Of a stretch of 64,000 nt of DNA, positions 24,121 to 33,832 are shown piece after piece. The stretch is from NCBI GenBank assembly GCA_028683385.1, contig JAQUIJ010000005.1:248001-312000 (forward strand). The letters are read 5' to 3'. Numbering within the stretch: the stretch's first letter is position 1; each line of letters opens with the position of its first letter. Under the pieces are notes generated by a model. It was given only the letters and a program-made list of their open reading frames with translations, had not been told where the DNA came from and searched no databases. The stretch comes from Prolixibacteraceae bacterium. GTDB lineage: Bacteria > Bacteroidota > Bacteroidia > Bacteroidales > Prolixibacteraceae. The position numbers and the translations under genes are program-made.

Positions 24121-25356
24121 CTAGGCATCCAGCTCTCCGGCAATTACGTTCATCGAACTCAGCGTGATGACAGCATCCGACAACATGTTTCCGGTTACCA
24201 TTTCAGGATAAGCCTGGTAATAGATAAAACAGGGTCTCCGAAAATGCAATCGGGAAGGAGTGCGGCCACCATCGCTAATCAGGTAAAAACCCAGTTCGCC
24301 GTTGGCTGCTTCAATACAATGGTAAACTTCTCCTGCCGGAATATCGGTTTCGCCCATCACAATTTTGAAATGCCAGATGAGAGCTTCCATGTTGTTGTAC
24401 ACTTTCTCTTTAGGTGGCAAAACAAAACGCGGATCGGCAGCAAAATAGGTTTCTTTGTCGTCCATCCGATCGAGTTTGGCCAAAGCCTGCTCAATGATGG
24501 AAAGACTTTGTTTCATTTCTTCCTGACGAACCATAAACCGATCGTAGGTGTCGCCACTTTGACCGATTGGCACAATAAAGTCGAATTCGTCGTACGAACA
24601 ATACGGATTCATCACCCGAACATCGTAATCAACACCGCAAGCACGAAGATTTGGACCGGTAAATCCGTATGCCAAAGCTCGTTCAGCCGAAAATGCACCG
24701 ACGTTGATGGTGCGATCCATGAAAATACGGTTTCGAGCCAGCAGGTTTTCAAATTCCTGAAGATGGGCCGGGTACGTTTTCAGGAAATAACGTATTTTAT
24801 CCCATGCTTTTTCGCTGAAATTACGCTCGAATCCTCCAATACGTCCCATGTTGGTGGTTAACCGTGAACCACATATTTCTTCGTAAATTTCGTAAATGAA
24901 TTCCCTGTCCTGAAACAAGTAAGTAAACCCGGTAAGGGCGCCACTGTCAACACCAATAACGGTGTTGCAAACCAAATGGTCGGCAATACGAGCCAATTCC
25001 ATGACAATTATCCGAAGGTAATCGACACGTTTTGGAGTTTCAATGCCGAGTAATTTTTCGACAGTCATGTGCCAGCCCATGTTATTCAATGGGGATGAGC
25101 AATAGTTTAGTCTGTCGGTTAGCGGAGTGATCTGGTAAAAAGGCCGGTGCTCGGCTATTTTTTCAAAAGCGCGGTGGATGTATCCAATGGTTTGTTCGGT
25201 ACTGACAATGAATTCGCCATCCATCAGCATCACATTCTGGAATACGCCATGCGTTGCCGGATGCGTAGGTCCGACATTCAGCGTGTTATATTCCTTCGGC
25301 TCTTCAGTAGTTACTATGTCTTTTGCCCAATAACCTGTAGTGAAATTCTGTGCCAT
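24121..25356 (-). CDS. nuoD: NADH-quinone oxidoreductase subunit D
   Basis: 411 residues, 49-kDa family related to [NiFe]-hydrogenase large subunits but without Ni ligands. It has GPTHPATHG (29-37), the quinone-site His and Tyr in GYIHRAFEKIAEHR and DRLNYCSSPLNNMGW, and the C-terminal SLDPVMGEVDR-type end replaced by SSMNVIAGELDA. It forms the quinone pocket with NuoB. It is separate from nuoC, unlike fused NuoCD of enterobacteria. Confidence 0.95.
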   Translation of the reverse strand: MAQNFTTGYWAKDIVTTEEPKEYNTLNVGPTHPATHGVFQNVMLMDGEFIVSTEQTIGYIHRAFEKIAEHRPFYQITPLTDRLNYCSSPLNNMGWHMTVEKLLGIETPKRVDYLRIIVMELARIADHLVCNTVIGVDSGALTGFTYLFQDREFIYEIYEEICGSRLTTNMGRIGGFERNFSEKAWDKIRYFLKTYPAHLQEFENLLARNRIFMDRTINVGAFSAERALAYGFTGPNLRACGVDYDVRVMNPYCSYDEFDFIVPIGQSGDTYDRFMVRQEEMKQSLSIIEQALAKLDRMDDKETYFAADPRFVLPPKEKVYNNMEALIWHFKIVMGETDIPAGEVYHCIEAANGELGFYLISDGGRTPSRLHFRRPCFIYYQAYPEMVTGNMLSDAVITLSSMNVIAGELDA

Positions 25357-25359
25357 ATA

Positions 25360-25440
25360 TTAAAGTCAGAAGTTAGAAGTCAGGAGTCGGAAGTTTTTAA
25401 AACAATCGCAACTCATAATTCATAACTTATAATTTAAAAC
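25360..25440. repeat. word repeats in the nuoC-nuoD gap
   Basis: AAGTCAGAAGTTAGAAG/TCAGGAGTCGGAAG words are followed by an ACTCATAATTCATAACTTATAA block. The second is the word type that forms the arms of the S23 element at 18268. The 90-base gap carries no gene. Confidence 0.5.
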
Positions 25441-25446
25441 TCTTTA

Positions 25447-25956
25447 TTATCGTCCAAACATGCTGTCGTTCTTGTCTTCCCGGGTTTGGTCTTCAAGCGG
25501 AAACTCTTTCCGTAAAGGGAAATCGGTCATCTCGTCCATGTTTAAAATTCTTTTCAGATTAGGATGCCCTTCAAACAATATCCCGAAAAAATCATAGGCT
25601 TCACGTTCCATCCAGTTGGCTGCCGGCCAAATAGTGGTGATGGTAGGTATCTTAGGTTCTTTTAGTTCAGTAACTGTTTTAATCCGAATCCGATGGTTGT
25701 TGACAAAACTCTGTACATGATAAACTACTCCCAGTTGTTCTGTTTCCGGGTAATGCATTCCGCATAGCGTAGTTAAAAAGTTGTACTGAAGTTCCAGATC
25801 GTCGCGAAGAAATAGAAAGATACTTGGAATAAGCTCTTTTTGAGCTGTTATGCAAAGCATATCATTCAATACTTCATGCGATTCAATCGCACTGCCAAAC
25901 CGATTGCTCAATTTATTAACAACTAACTGGTCTCTTTCGGGGTTAATCGGATACAC
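25447..25956 (-). CDS. nuoC: NADH-quinone oxidoreductase subunit C
   Basis: 169 residues, 30-kDa subunit. The family signature ANWMEREAYDFFGILFEGHPNLKRIL is clear near residues 109-134, followed by the FPLRKEFPLE end. It bridges NuoD to the rest of the peripheral arm. A separate nuoC and nuoD is the usual state outside enterobacteria. Confidence 0.95.
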   Translation of the reverse strand: MYPINPERDQLVVNKLSNRFGSAIESHEVLNDMLCITAQKELIPSIFLFLRDDLELQYNFLTTLCGMHYPETEQLGVVYHVQSFVNNHRIRIKTVTELKEPKIPTITTIWPAANWMEREAYDFFGILFEGHPNLKRILNMDEMTDFPLRKEFPLEDQTREDKNDSMFGR

Positions 25957-26032
25957 AATTTTGATTTTTAATTTTTCAGTATTTACTGAATATTTTCTTG
26001 TTGGACTTTATCAATTTCAATTTCATGAAAGC

Positions 26033-26590
26033 CTATTCCATGTTGTATTTTTTTATCAAATCGTTGTAGGCTTCAGAATTTCTTCTGCGTAGCGATTCGT
26101 TACCTACCAATTCCTGAATCTTTAGGATTCCATCGATGATTTGTTCGGGGCGAGGCGGACAGCCCGGCACATAAACATCAACCGGAATGATACGGTCAAT
26201 TCCTTGCAGTACGCTGTATGTATCGAATATTCCACCGCTCGAAGCGCAGGCACCAACAGCAATCACCCATTTGGGCTCGGCCATTTGGATATAGACTTCG
26301 CGTAACACGGGTCCCATTTTCTTTGCTACAGTTCCCATCACCATCAGCAAATCGCTTTGACGGGGTGAAAAGCTTAATCGTTCGGAACCAAACCGGGCTA
26401 AATCGTAAGTAGCAGCCATAGTAGCCATAAATTCGATACCACAACACGAAGTTGCGAAGGGGAGTGGCCAAAGTGAATTTTTACGTGCCAGTCCAACTGC
26501 TTTATCAAATGAAGTTGCAAAATAACCCTGACCGGTAATTCCTTCTGGCATTTCTGCTACAGTTGGAGTAATAATTTGTTTATCTGACAT
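26033..26590 (-). CDS. nuoB: NADH-quinone oxidoreductase subunit B
   Basis: 185 residues. Ligands of cluster N2 are visible: tandem Cys in ATSCCGIEF (47-55), the GACASSGG Cys and VPGCPPRPE. It is the last electron carrier before quinone. The C-terminus after [20 protein letters not shown] is family-like. It lies 20 nt after nuoA in the operon. Confidence 0.96.
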   Translation of the reverse strand: MSDKQIITPTVAEMPEGITGQGYFATSFDKAVGLARKNSLWPLPFATSCCGIEFMATMAATYDLARFGSERLSFSPRQSDLLMVMGTVAKKMGPVLREVYIQMAEPKWVIAVGACASSGGIFDTYSVLQGIDRIIPVDVYVPGCPPRPEQIIDGILKIQELVGNESLRRRNSEAYNDLIKKYNME

Positions 26591-26610
26591 GATTTCGTTT
26601 CCTTCCTGAA

Positions 26611-26973
26611 TTAATTTTTATCCCATTTAAAAGCGCCTTTCAGGAGAATATATATAAAGCCAGCTAAAACAAGAATCATAAATAAAACCATTTCGAGGAA
26701 CCCTTCTTTACCTAAATCTTTGAAATTCACCGCCCATGGGTACATAAAGATAACTTCTACATCGAAGAGTACGAAGAGTATAGCGATTAGAAAATATTTT
26801 ACTGAAAATGGACTACGAGCATTTCCCATTCCTTCGATCCCACATTCGAAATTCTCGAGTTTGGCTTTTGATGATCGTTTGGGTCCCAGTAAATGAGTTG
26901 CCAGCATGGTGGTAATTACGAAACCCAGAACAACCAGCGATTGAATCAATATTGGTATATAATCTTGAGGCAT
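26611..26973 (-). CDS. nuoA: NADH-quinone oxidoreductase subunit A
   Basis: 120 residues, three helices. The matrix-side loop [22 protein letters not shown] (around 41-62) with its conserved cysteine, and the acidic [16 protein letters not shown] helix, identify ND3/NuoA. It is the first gene of the nuo operon; its promoter should lie in 26974-27060. Confidence 0.95.
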   Translation of the reverse strand: MPQDYIPILIQSLVVLGFVITTMLATHLLGPKRSSKAKLENFECGIEGMGNARSPFSVKYFLIAILFVLFDVEVIFMYPWAVNFKDLGKEGFLEMVLFMILVLAGFIYILLKGAFKWDKN

Positions 26974-27058
26974 TTTTAAATGTTTATTGTGATGAGATAA
27001 ACGATTATTCGATCAATTTGTTCGTAAAACTAGAAAATATATTCTGGTAGAATTGAAG

Positions 27059-27236
27059 TGTGATAAGGGTAACGGTGGAATAATATCCAAAGCTTAACGT
27101 TTACGTTAAAATCTTAACGTGTAAAGCTGACACTTATGGAAAAGACAATCGTTTGCATAGTATCCTATCTTTTTTTTACATCGAACTTGATGTTTTATGT
27201 AAAAAAAGAGTGTTACGTTTCCATAGCACCCTTACC
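27059..27236. promoter_or_regulatory. structured region upstream of the nuo operon
   Basis: The 285-base gap 26974-27258 contains an outer inverted pair (TAAGGGTAACGGTGGAA near 27062, imperfect complement near 27218-27236), an inner TTAACG-TTTA-CGTTAA hairpin at about 27092-27107 with a second TTAACG copy nearby, and the pssA terminator. The TTAACG copies could be regulator sites for nuo; this is a guess. No clear TAnnTTTG box was found. Confidence 0.3.
27169..27209 (-). terminator. terminator downstream of pssA
   Basis: An A/T-rich stem of about 11 bp (CTTTTTTTTACA with TGTAAAAAAAG) encloses a loop containing GAACTTGATG. It lies 50 nt past the pssA stop and separates phospholipid genes from nuo. 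Weak G+C content makes it less certain as an intrinsic terminator. Confidence 0.5.
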
Positions 27237-27258
27237 GTTAAAATATTGTTGGTGAGCT

Positions 27259-28011
27259 TTATTTTGTTCCTGCCAGGTGGCTAATTACCGAAAGTAGCAC
27301 GTACCAGATAATAATGAGTGGTAATGCGTAGATTTGAAGGAAAACCAACATCAATAATGTTACTCCCAGAAAAAGAAAACGAAGTGCATTTTCTTTCAGT
27401 TTCAGGTTCTTGAATTTCAGGTTAAACATCGGTAATTCAGAAACCATCAGGAATGAACAGGCAAATATTGCAATTAGTAGTATGTATTTGTTCAGGATAA
27501 AGGGAACAATAGCCTCTTTGGTTCCCAATTCGAGAATAAGCCCGAGCGAGGCAAAAAAGATCGCGTTAGCCGGTATGGGCATTCCTAAAAATTGTTCGCT
27601 TTGCCGGTCGTCCGTGTTGAACTTAGCTAAACGGAAAGCTCCGGCAACCGGTATAACCAGACTGGTGAAGAGCAAAAGCCATTGGCTAAAGTTTCCTTCG
27701 ATATTTTGTATAAGCTGAATTTTACCAAACAATGTCAGTTGGAGCATGGTAAATACCATAGCGGCAGGCGCCAGGCCAAAAGAAACCATATCGGCCAGTG
27801 AATCGAGTTCTTTTCCAATGGCAGAATAAGCTTTTAGTAACCGGGCTGCAAAACCGTCGAGAAAGTCGAAAACAGCAGCGGCAAATATGAAAACAGATGC
27901 CCAGCCCAATTGTCCGTCGATGGCAAAGAAAACCGACAAGCTGCCACATACCAGATTCATGGAGGTAATGGCGTTGGGAACCCAGAAGAATATATTGCTT
28001 CTTTGACTCAT
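27259..28011 (-). CDS. pssA: CDP-diacylglycerol-serine O-phosphatidyltransferase
   Basis: 250 residues, membrane enzyme with six to eight helices. The CDP-alcohol phosphotransferase motif is complete: D49, D52-G53, A56-R57, G66, D70 and D74. It makes phosphatidylserine from CDP-diacylglycerol and serine. Its neighbour psd (2 nt upstream) turns that into phosphatidylethanolamine, which confirms the assignment over PgsA. Confidence 0.94.
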   Translation of the reverse strand: MSQRSNIFFWVPNAITSMNLVCGSLSVFFAIDGQLGWASVFIFAAAVFDFLDGFAARLLKAYSAIGKELDSLADMVSFGLAPAAMVFTMLQLTLFGKIQLIQNIEGNFSQWLLLFTSLVIPVAGAFRLAKFNTDDRQSEQFLGMPIPANAIFFASLGLILELGTKEAIVPFILNKYILLIAIFACSFLMVSELPMFNLKFKNLKLKENALRFLFLGVTLLMLVFLQIYALPLIIIWYVLLSVISHLAGTK

Positions 28012-28013
28012 AA

Positions 28014-28667
28014 CTAAATCTCGCCAATGATGGTCTGCGAGCCTTTAACCTTGTCTCTCAGTTTTACATTCAGTTTTGTGCCAAGTGGTAAATATAAATC
28101 AACCCGCGAACCAAACCGGATGAAACCTAGTTCAGTTGTTTGATCAACATTATCACCAACTTGTACGTAGTTTATGATTCGGCGAGCCATTGCACCGGCA
28201 ATTTGTTTCATTACAATTTCGCGTCCATCTTTGATTTTGACCGCGGTTGTAGTACGCTCGTTTTCTTCTGCTGATTTATCTTTAAAAGCTGCATAAAACT
28301 CACCATCCTTGTGTTTCATGTAGGTTACCTGTCCCGGAACGGGAATCCAGTTAATGTGTACATTGGTTGGCGACATAAATATGGAAACCTGAAGGCATTT
28401 TGTTCCCAGATATTCTGATTCAATCGTTTCTTTGATTTCACAGATTTTTCCGTCGGCTGGCGATATAATCACATTTTCATTATGAACGATGCTTCGTTCA
28501 GGATACCTGAAGAATTGAATAATCAGGAAATATACCAAACCATAACTTCCTAAAATACCTAGTTTTATGGCGTAGTTAGTGATAAAATACCACGAAATGA
28601 GAATTAGAACCGCAAATATTGCAGTTGCATAGTAAATAGTAGTAGTGCCGGCTTTATGAAACTTCAT
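28014..28667 (-). CDS. psd: phosphatidylserine decarboxylase
   Basis: 217 residues, short archaeal/Bacteroidota-type enzyme with two membrane helices near 12-50. Self-cleavage is expected at the Gly-Ser of RFGSRVD, giving the pyruvoyl cofactor on Ser. Other landmarks are SPADGKI and FMSPTNVHINWIPV. It is in an operon with pssA and is the second step to phosphatidylethanolamine. A -7 box CAAAAATA (28690-28697 on the plus strand) lies just upstream. Confidence 0.95.
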   Translation of the reverse strand: MKFHKAGTTTIYYATAIFAVLILISWYFITNYAIKLGILGSYGLVYFLIIQFFRYPERSIVHNENVIISPADGKICEIKETIESEYLGTKCLQVSIFMSPTNVHINWIPVPGQVTYMKHKDGEFYAAFKDKSAEENERTTTAVKIKDGREIVMKQIAGAMARRIINYVQVGDNVDQTTELGFIRFGSRVDLYLPLGTKLNVKLRDKVKGSQTIIGEI

Positions 28668-28689
28668 ATTAAGTTTTATATTTTGGCTT

Positions 28690-28697
28690 CAAAAATA
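28690..28697 (-). promoter_or_regulatory. putative psd-pssA promoter -7 box
   Basis: Read on the minus strand this is TATTTTTG, an exact match to TAnnTTTG, 23 nt before the psd ATG. No clear TTTG -33 element is seen at the usual distance. Confidence 0.4.
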
Positions 28698-28801
28698 GCA
28701 AATAATTGTGCTTTTTAATTGTATCACTGAATTTAAGTAAACAAAAATAGAATAATCGTCAGGCCAAAATGAAAATTGTTGGTAATTAAGGATGTAAAAC
28801 T

Positions 28802-29629
28802 TTATTCAATGAATAGTTTCAGGTAAACCACCACCATTGGGGCTGCAAAAAATAAAGAGTCGAATCGATCGAGTAAACCGCCGTGTCCGGGAAGTACATT
28901 TGCGCTGTCTTTAATCCCGAAATAACGCTTGAACATCGACTCAGTTAAATCTCCAAAAGTTGATGAAACTACAGTTAAAACGCTGATTGCAATCCAATGA
29001 ATCAAATTGATTTCAGGAATAAAACCGGAAATAAAATAGGATGCAGTGATTGCGATAAGTGTTCCGCCAATGGCTCCTTCCCACGATTTTTTTGGTGAAA
29101 TACGCTCGAATAGCCGATGTTTTCCAATGGAAACACCTACCAAATATGCTCCTGAATCGTAGATCCAGATTAGCGAAAACAATGCAATTAATAGTTTTGG
29201 GGTGTAGGCATTTGTTGATGATAGTATTTCTGGAAAAACCAGAAAGTTGATCAATGATAACGGTATGGCCAGGTAAATGATGCCAAAAATTGTTACGGCA
29301 ATGTTTTCGACCGGTTTGTTTTGCTTGCGGTAAAGTTCGGCAGCCATAATCATCAGGAAGAATGGCAGTAGCGCCAGAAAATACCTGACTTCGACGATCC
29401 CTTTTGCGATCAGGAAAGTCACAACAAACAGGCTGATTGAAACCAGATAACTAAAGTAACTGTTAGGTCGAACTTCTGATTCTTTAAAAAGGTTCGTGAA
29501 TTCGTGAGTGCTGGCTATTAAAATAACAAGGAAGAGAATCGCATAACTATACGAGCTGGCAAAAATGGCTGTCAGCATAACCAAAACAAGAACGATTCCG
29601 GTAATCGCTCGCGTAATTAATTTCTTCAA
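28802..29629 (-). CDS. cdsA: phosphatidate cytidylyltransferase
   Basis: 275 residues, about eight helices. The C-terminal signature is complete: SMFKRYFGIKDS...LPGHGGLLDRFDS. It makes CDP-diacylglycerol from phosphatidate and CTP, the substrate of PssA. It overlaps the DUF2007 gene by 4 nt and ends the rsfS-ftsH-LUD-DUF2007-cdsA operon, close to the psd-pssA pair. Confidence 0.95.
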   Translation of the reverse strand: MKKLITRAITGIVLVLVMLTAIFASSYSYAILFLVILIASTHEFTNLFKESEVRPNSYFSYLVSISLFVVTFLIAKGIVEVRYFLALLPFFLMIMAAELYRKQNKPVENIAVTIFGIIYLAIPLSLINFLVFPEILSSTNAYTPKLLIALFSLIWIYDSGAYLVGVSIGKHRLFERISPKKSWEGAIGGTLIAITASYFISGFIPEINLIHWIAISVLTVVSSTFGDLTESMFKRYFGIKDSANVLPGHGGLLDRFDSLFFAAPMVVVYLKLFIE

Positions 29630-29832
29630 AGGATTAAATCTTTTAAAAGTTCAGTTGCTTTTACTTCAAAATCCTGGTGAACCCAAATTTCCAAATCACC
29701 AATTGATGGAAATGTTGAGTCATGTTCGTTGAGTACAACGCAATCGATTTCTTCATTTTCGAGAATTTCACGAGCTATTTCAGCCTGAAATCCTTGTTCG
29801 GTGTGAAATACACATACCCAGTCTTTTTCCAT
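29626..29832 (-). CDS. DUF2007-type small protein
   Basis: 68 residues. VFHTEQGFQAEIAREILENEEIDCVVLNEHDS resembles the DUF2007 fold, which is annotated as a putative signal-transducing protein. There is no membrane segment. It overlaps cdsA by 4 nt and follows the LUD gene by 11 nt, so it is part of one transcript. The function is not known. Confidence 0.7.
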   Translation of the reverse strand: MEKDWVCVFHTEQGFQAEIAREILENEEIDCVVLNEHDSTFPSIGDLEIWVHQDFEVKATELLKDLIL

Positions 29833-29843
29833 AGTTTCAGATG

Positions 29844-30479
29844 TTAAATCGGTTCTTCAGAGATGATAACAATCAGCGATTTCGGACCATGCATGCCCAT
29901 AACCAATGTCTTTTCAATATCGGCTGTACGACTTGGTCCGGTGATGTTGCTGATTAACGAAGGTAACTCATTTTTGTATTTGTTTTGCAATTTCTCAAGA
30001 GCGCCATCTAAATAATCTGTCAATTGCGATTGGTGGGCTACAACGATATGTGTTTCCGGAAAAACATTTAATCGTCGTCCTGAAATTTGGGCTGAGCTAA
30101 TCATCACTGAACCCAAATGCGCTACCAGGAATTCGCAGCCTGTAATTCCAACATTTAATGCTAAAAATGAGCTTTCATCCGAATCAATTTCAATACTTTC
30201 CTGAAGTATTTCCTGAAGTTTGGGGTCCGTACAAAAAATCCGGTCCTGATTTTTTTCTTCGCAAATCTGTTTAATCAGATCAGTGATCTCTGATTTCGAT
30301 TGAACCAGATGAACTTGCCCACCTATCATCTCTAGGTTCGTTTTGAATTCCAGACTTAACGATTCGTTGAGCGGATGGTAAATAGGAGAGGTGAAATCAG
30401 GGATGTTTTCCCCAATTTCACCTCTTTTATCCTGTGCGGCCTTTAACCGGGCCAAAATATTATTTCTTGCTGAATCCAT
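29844..30479 (-). CDS. LUD domain protein (LutC/YkgG-like)
   Basis: 211 residues, a single LUD domain. The NVGITGCEFLVAHLGSVMISS stretch (about 109-129) and the late ISNITGPSRTADIEKTLVMGMHGP match the family signature. LutC works with LutA/B in lactate oxidation, but no lutAB is present here. It overlaps the ftsH stop by one base and probably has a different or accessory role. Confidence 0.8.
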   Translation of the reverse strand: MDSARNNILARLKAAQDKRGEIGENIPDFTSPIYHPLNESLSLEFKTNLEMIGGQVHLVQSKSEITDLIKQICEEKNQDRIFCTDPKLQEILQESIEIDSDESSFLALNVGITGCEFLVAHLGSVMISSAQISGRRLNVFPETHIVVAHQSQLTDYLDGALEKLQNKYKNELPSLISNITGPSRTADIEKTLVMGMHGPKSLIVIISEEPI

Positions 30480-32512
30480 TATGCAGATGTCGATTCAGAA
30501 GCAGCAGGAGCTTCTTTGTTTTCGAGAAGTCCGGCAGCTATTTCTTTTTTTACTTCAGCAACCATCAATGGTTTTCCCCATTTGCGTTTTCCAAATACGT
30601 TTTCAAGGTCTTCGCTAAAAATGACCTCTTTTTCCAAAAGTAATTCAGCCAATTTTTCGTGACCTTCTTTATTCGCAGTCAAAACTTCCAGAGCTCTTGT
30701 ATATTGAGTTTCAATCAATAGTTTCGATTCTGAATCGATCAATTCGGCAGTTTTTTCGCTGTAAGGTTTGGTGAATCCGTATTCATTCTGACCTGACGAG
30801 TCGTAAAAACTTACGTTTCCAACTTTTTCGCTCATGCCAAAAATACTTACCATGGCGTACGACTGCTTGGTCACTTTTTCGAGGTCGTTTTGCGCTCCGG
30901 AAGAGATGCTGTTGAACGAAATTTGCTCGGCAGCACGGCCACCCAAAGCAGAACACATTTCGTCGAGCAACTGATCTTTAGTCGTAATTGAACGTTCTTC
31001 AGGAAGATACCAGGCAGCACCCAGCGCTTTTCCACGCGGAACAATGGTCACTTTTACCAATGGATGTGCATGTTCGAGTAACCAGCTTATGGTAGCATGT
31101 CCGGCTTCGTGATAAGCAATCCGGCGTTTTTCATCCACCGAAATGATTTTATTCTTCTTTTCCAGACCTCCGATTATACGGTCAACTGCATCCAAAAAGT
31201 CTTGCTTGTCAACTAAATCTTTATTGTGCCGGGCTGCAATTAAAGCCGATTCGTTACATACGTTGGCAATGTCGGCACCTGAGAATCCCGGAGTTTGTTT
31301 GGCCAGAAACGCTGGATCAATTTCAGGTGAAAGTTTTATCGGTCTTAAGTGAACATTGAATATTTCTTCACGCTCATTCAAGTCAGGTAATTCAACATGT
31401 ATCTGGCGGTCGAAACGGCCAGCACGCATCAATGCTTTGTCGAGTATGTCGGCGCGGTTGGTAGCTGCCAATATAATTACTCCTGAATTGGTGTCAAAAC
31501 CATCCATTTCGGTTAAAAGCTGATTCAACGTGTTCTCACGCTCATCGTTCGATCCCATGTTTGGGTTCTTGCCTCTGGCACGTCCAATGGCATCAATTTC
31601 GTCGATAAACACAATGCAAGGCGCTTTCTCTTTCGCCTGTTTGAATAAATCGCGAACACGCGATGCGCCAACTCCTACAAACATCTCAACAAAATCGGAT
31701 CCCGACATCGAGAAGAAAGGAACATTGGCTTCTCCGGCAACTGCCTTAGCCAGCAATGTTTTCCCAGTTCCCGGAGGGCCTACCAATAAAGCTCCTTTCG
31801 GTATTTTACCTCCTAATTTGGTGAATTTGGTCGGACTTTTCAGGAAATCAACAATTTCTTCTACTTCCTGTTTGGCTTCGGCTAAACCAGCGACATCTTT
31901 AAATGTATTTGAAACTCTCGAATCTTTATCAAAGACTTTTGCCTGTGATTTTCCGACATTGAAAATATTGCCGGCACCACCACCACCTGATCCTTTGCTC
32001 ATCCGTTTGAAGATAAACCACCAGATTAAAATGATGAGTGCAAACGGCGCAATCCAACTGAGCAATTCCCCAAAGTAATTGTGGACAGTTTTGTATTCGA
32101 TACCAACTTTATTTTCTTCAGCAACATTGGCCTGAGCCTCTTTTAGGTTGTTGGCAAATGCTTCTGGCGGGCCGATTTCGAAGAAATAGTGTGGTCCGAC
32201 TTTTTGTGGAGCTGTAAATCCATTATTTAGCTTTGCAGAATATTTGTCGTAACTGCTTTCTTTCAGATATACCTGAGCTTCTTTTTCATTGACAATAACG
32301 ATTTTTTTAACATCGTTGTTGGCCAGCATGGTTGTTTTTACTTCGTTCCAGTTTGTTTCAACCGGTCCTCCACCCAAGGTAAACCACTGGATGGCCAGAA
32401 AAGCGATAATTACCACACCATATATCCAATAGGGATTAAATTTGGGGACTTTGCTTCCCGAACCCATATTCCCGATATTTAGTTTTTCCTTGTTTTTATT
32501 ATTGTTTCCCAT
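30479..32512 (-). CDS. ftsH: ATP-dependent zinc metalloprotease FtsH
   Basis: 677 residues. Two membrane helices (about 29-47 and 150-168) flank a periplasmic domain. The AAA+ module has Walker A GPPGTGKT (245-252), Walker B VFIDEID (301-307) and an SRH region near 352-369. The zinc protease motif is HEAGH at 468-472. It degrades misfolded membrane proteins and regulators. It follows rsfS by 6 nt. Confidence 0.98.
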   Translation of the reverse strand: MGNNNKNKEKLNIGNMGSGSKVPKFNPYWIYGVVIIAFLAIQWFTLGGGPVETNWNEVKTTMLANNDVKKIVIVNEKEAQVYLKESSYDKYSAKLNNGFTAPQKVGPHYFFEIGPPEAFANNLKEAQANVAEENKVGIEYKTVHNYFGELLSWIAPFALIILIWWFIFKRMSKGSGGGGAGNIFNVGKSQAKVFDKDSRVSNTFKDVAGLAEAKQEVEEIVDFLKSPTKFTKLGGKIPKGALLVGPPGTGKTLLAKAVAGEANVPFFSMSGSDFVEMFVGVGASRVRDLFKQAKEKAPCIVFIDEIDAIGRARGKNPNMGSNDERENTLNQLLTEMDGFDTNSGVIILAATNRADILDKALMRAGRFDRQIHVELPDLNEREEIFNVHLRPIKLSPEIDPAFLAKQTPGFSGADIANVCNESALIAARHNKDLVDKQDFLDAVDRIIGGLEKKNKIISVDEKRRIAYHEAGHATISWLLEHAHPLVKVTIVPRGKALGAAWYLPEERSITTKDQLLDEMCSALGGRAAEQISFNSISSGAQNDLEKVTKQSYAMVSIFGMSEKVGNVSFYDSSGQNEYGFTKPYSEKTAELIDSESKLLIETQYTRALEVLTANKEGHEKLAELLLEKEVIFSEDLENVFGKRKWGKPLMVAEVKKEIAAGLLENKEAPAASESTSA

Positions 32513-32518
32513 TATATA

Positions 32519-32896
32519 TTAGTTTTCTTCTTTAATTAATTCGATGTGAGCATCGGCCCATAAGTTCTCAAGGTCGTAAAAGTTTCTGGATTCTTTTTGA
32601 AAAACATGTACCATAATCTCGGCATAATCAAGTAATATCCAGATTGAATTTCGATATCCGTCTTTGTGCCAGGCACTTTCGTTCATGAGTTCTTCAACGG
32701 TGTCTTCAACAGAATGGGCAATGGCATCAACATGTGTAACCGAATTTCCGTGGCAAATGATGAAATATTTACATTCTGTATGATTAATTTTTGTTAAGTC
32801 TATTTTAACGATTTCCAATCCTTTTTTTCTTTGAATTCCTTCAACAATGGCTTTCAACAATTGTTCAGTTTCAGTTTCTTTAGTGCTTTTGTTCAT
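32519..32896 (-). CDS. rsfS: ribosome silencing factor
   Basis: 125 residues, RsfS/Iojap domain. The family string CKYFIICHGNSVTHVDAIAHSVED and the tail WILLDYAEIMVHVFQKESRNFYDLENLW identify it. It binds ribosomal protein L14 and blocks subunit joining under starvation. It is first in the rsfS-ftsH-cdsA operon. Confidence 0.95.
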   Translation of the reverse strand: MNKSTKETETEQLLKAIVEGIQRKKGLEIVKIDLTKINHTECKYFIICHGNSVTHVDAIAHSVEDTVEELMNESAWHKDGYRNSIWILLDYAEIMVHVFQKESRNFYDLENLWADAHIELIKEEN

Positions 32897-32914
32897 AAAT
32901 TTTTATTAGAACTA

Positions 32915-32922
32915 CAAAGATA
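32915..32922 (-). promoter_or_regulatory. putative rsfS-ftsH operon -7 box
   Basis: The minus strand reads TATCTTTG, an exact TAnnTTTG match, 18 nt ahead of the rsfS ATG; the leader would be only about 10-12 nt. The -33 element is not clear. Confidence 0.4.
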
Positions 32923-33004
32923 AATTTTTTACCTTATTATAAGTGATTAAACTTGTGTGATGAATTTTCTGCATTTTATAGAAATGCAAATTTAACTCAG
33001 TAGC

Positions 33005-33775
33005 ATGGATCAAATCATTGGAAATTTAATTGTACGCCTAGAGGTAACTGACTCTACCAACAACTATGCCAACCGCCAAATACGAGAACATGGGTTGACG
33101 GAAGGTACTGTCTTTTTGGCATATGAACAAACAACCGGACGAGGACAACAGAATAACTCATGGGAAAGCGTACCCGGTGAAAACCTGCTTTTTTCAATCG
33201 TTTTATTTCTTGATTTTTTGGAAATACGTCGGCAATTTATGATATCTAAAGTGGTCGCTTTGGGTATTTATAAGGCTCTGAATAAGTATGTTGATTCGTT
33301 GAAAATAAAATGGCCTAATGATATTTATGCCGGCAATCGGAAACTCGGTGGTATCTTAATTGAAAATTCAATTATGAGTGGATTGTTGAAAAGCTCTATT
33401 GTTGGTATTGGCCTTAATGTGAATCAAACCATTTTTTACAGTAATGCCCCTAATCCGGTATCTCTAAAAATGCTGACAAATCAGCACTTCGATAGTGAAA
33501 TCATTCTGACGGAAATCTTATCCGGAATTGACTGGTATTATTCGCTTTTACGTAATGGCGAAGAAGAAATAATTGATCGGGAATTTATCTCTGCTCTTTA
33601 TCGCATAAATGAAAAGCATTTTTTTAAAGCTGAAGATGTCGTTTTTGAAGGTGAAATTCTAGGAGTTAATGCGATTGGACAATTACTTATCCGAAAGAAT
33701 GACGGAGAAGTGTTGGATTTTCATTTTAAGGAAGTTGAATTTCTTCAGGTTAGTCATTACAAAAAAAGAAATTAG
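33005..33775 (+). CDS. birA: biotin-[acetyl-CoA-carboxylase] ligase
   Basis: 256 residues, no N-terminal DNA-binding domain, so this is a class I ligase and not a repressor. Biotin/AMP site GRGQQNNSWES (45-55) and KWPNDIY with GGILIE are present. It attaches biotin to carboxylase carrier protein. The last codons (VSHYKKRN) fall inside a repeat of the GTCATT word family at the convergent end with the SRPBCC gene. Confidence 0.93.
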   Translation: MDQIIGNLIVRLEVTDSTNNYANRQIREHGLTEGTVFLAYEQTTGRGQQNNSWESVPGENLLFSIVLFLDFLEIRRQFMISKVVALGIYKALNKYVDSLKIKWPNDIYAGNRKLGGILIENSIMSGLLKSSIVGIGLNVNQTIFYSNAPNPVSLKMLTNQHFDSEIILTEILSGIDWYYSLLRNGEEEIIDREFISALYRINEKHFFKAEDVVFEGEILGVNAIGQLLIRKNDGEVLDFHFKEVEFLQVSHYKKRN

Positions 33776-33822
33776 GAAATGAAAAGCAAATTTTCTCTTT
33801 CCTAATGACCAATGACTCTTTT
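33751..33822. repeat. inverted word-repeat at the convergent birA / SRPBCC end
   Basis: ATTAGGAAA (33771-33779) pairs with TTTCCTAAT (33798-33806), and AGTCATT (33752-33758) pairs with AATGACT (33811-33817). It begins inside the birA 3' end and may serve as a two-way transcript end. Confidence 0.5.
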
Positions 33823-33832
33823 CTGATGATTT

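Noticed and set aside
23778-24143. A 121-residue minus-strand reading frame across the nuoD-nuoE gap
   Set aside because: It overlaps the nuoD and nuoE ends, is made largely of repeat words and ends in lysine-rich runs; a real intact gene is unlikely. Only a short S23-like segment is retained as a possible remnant.
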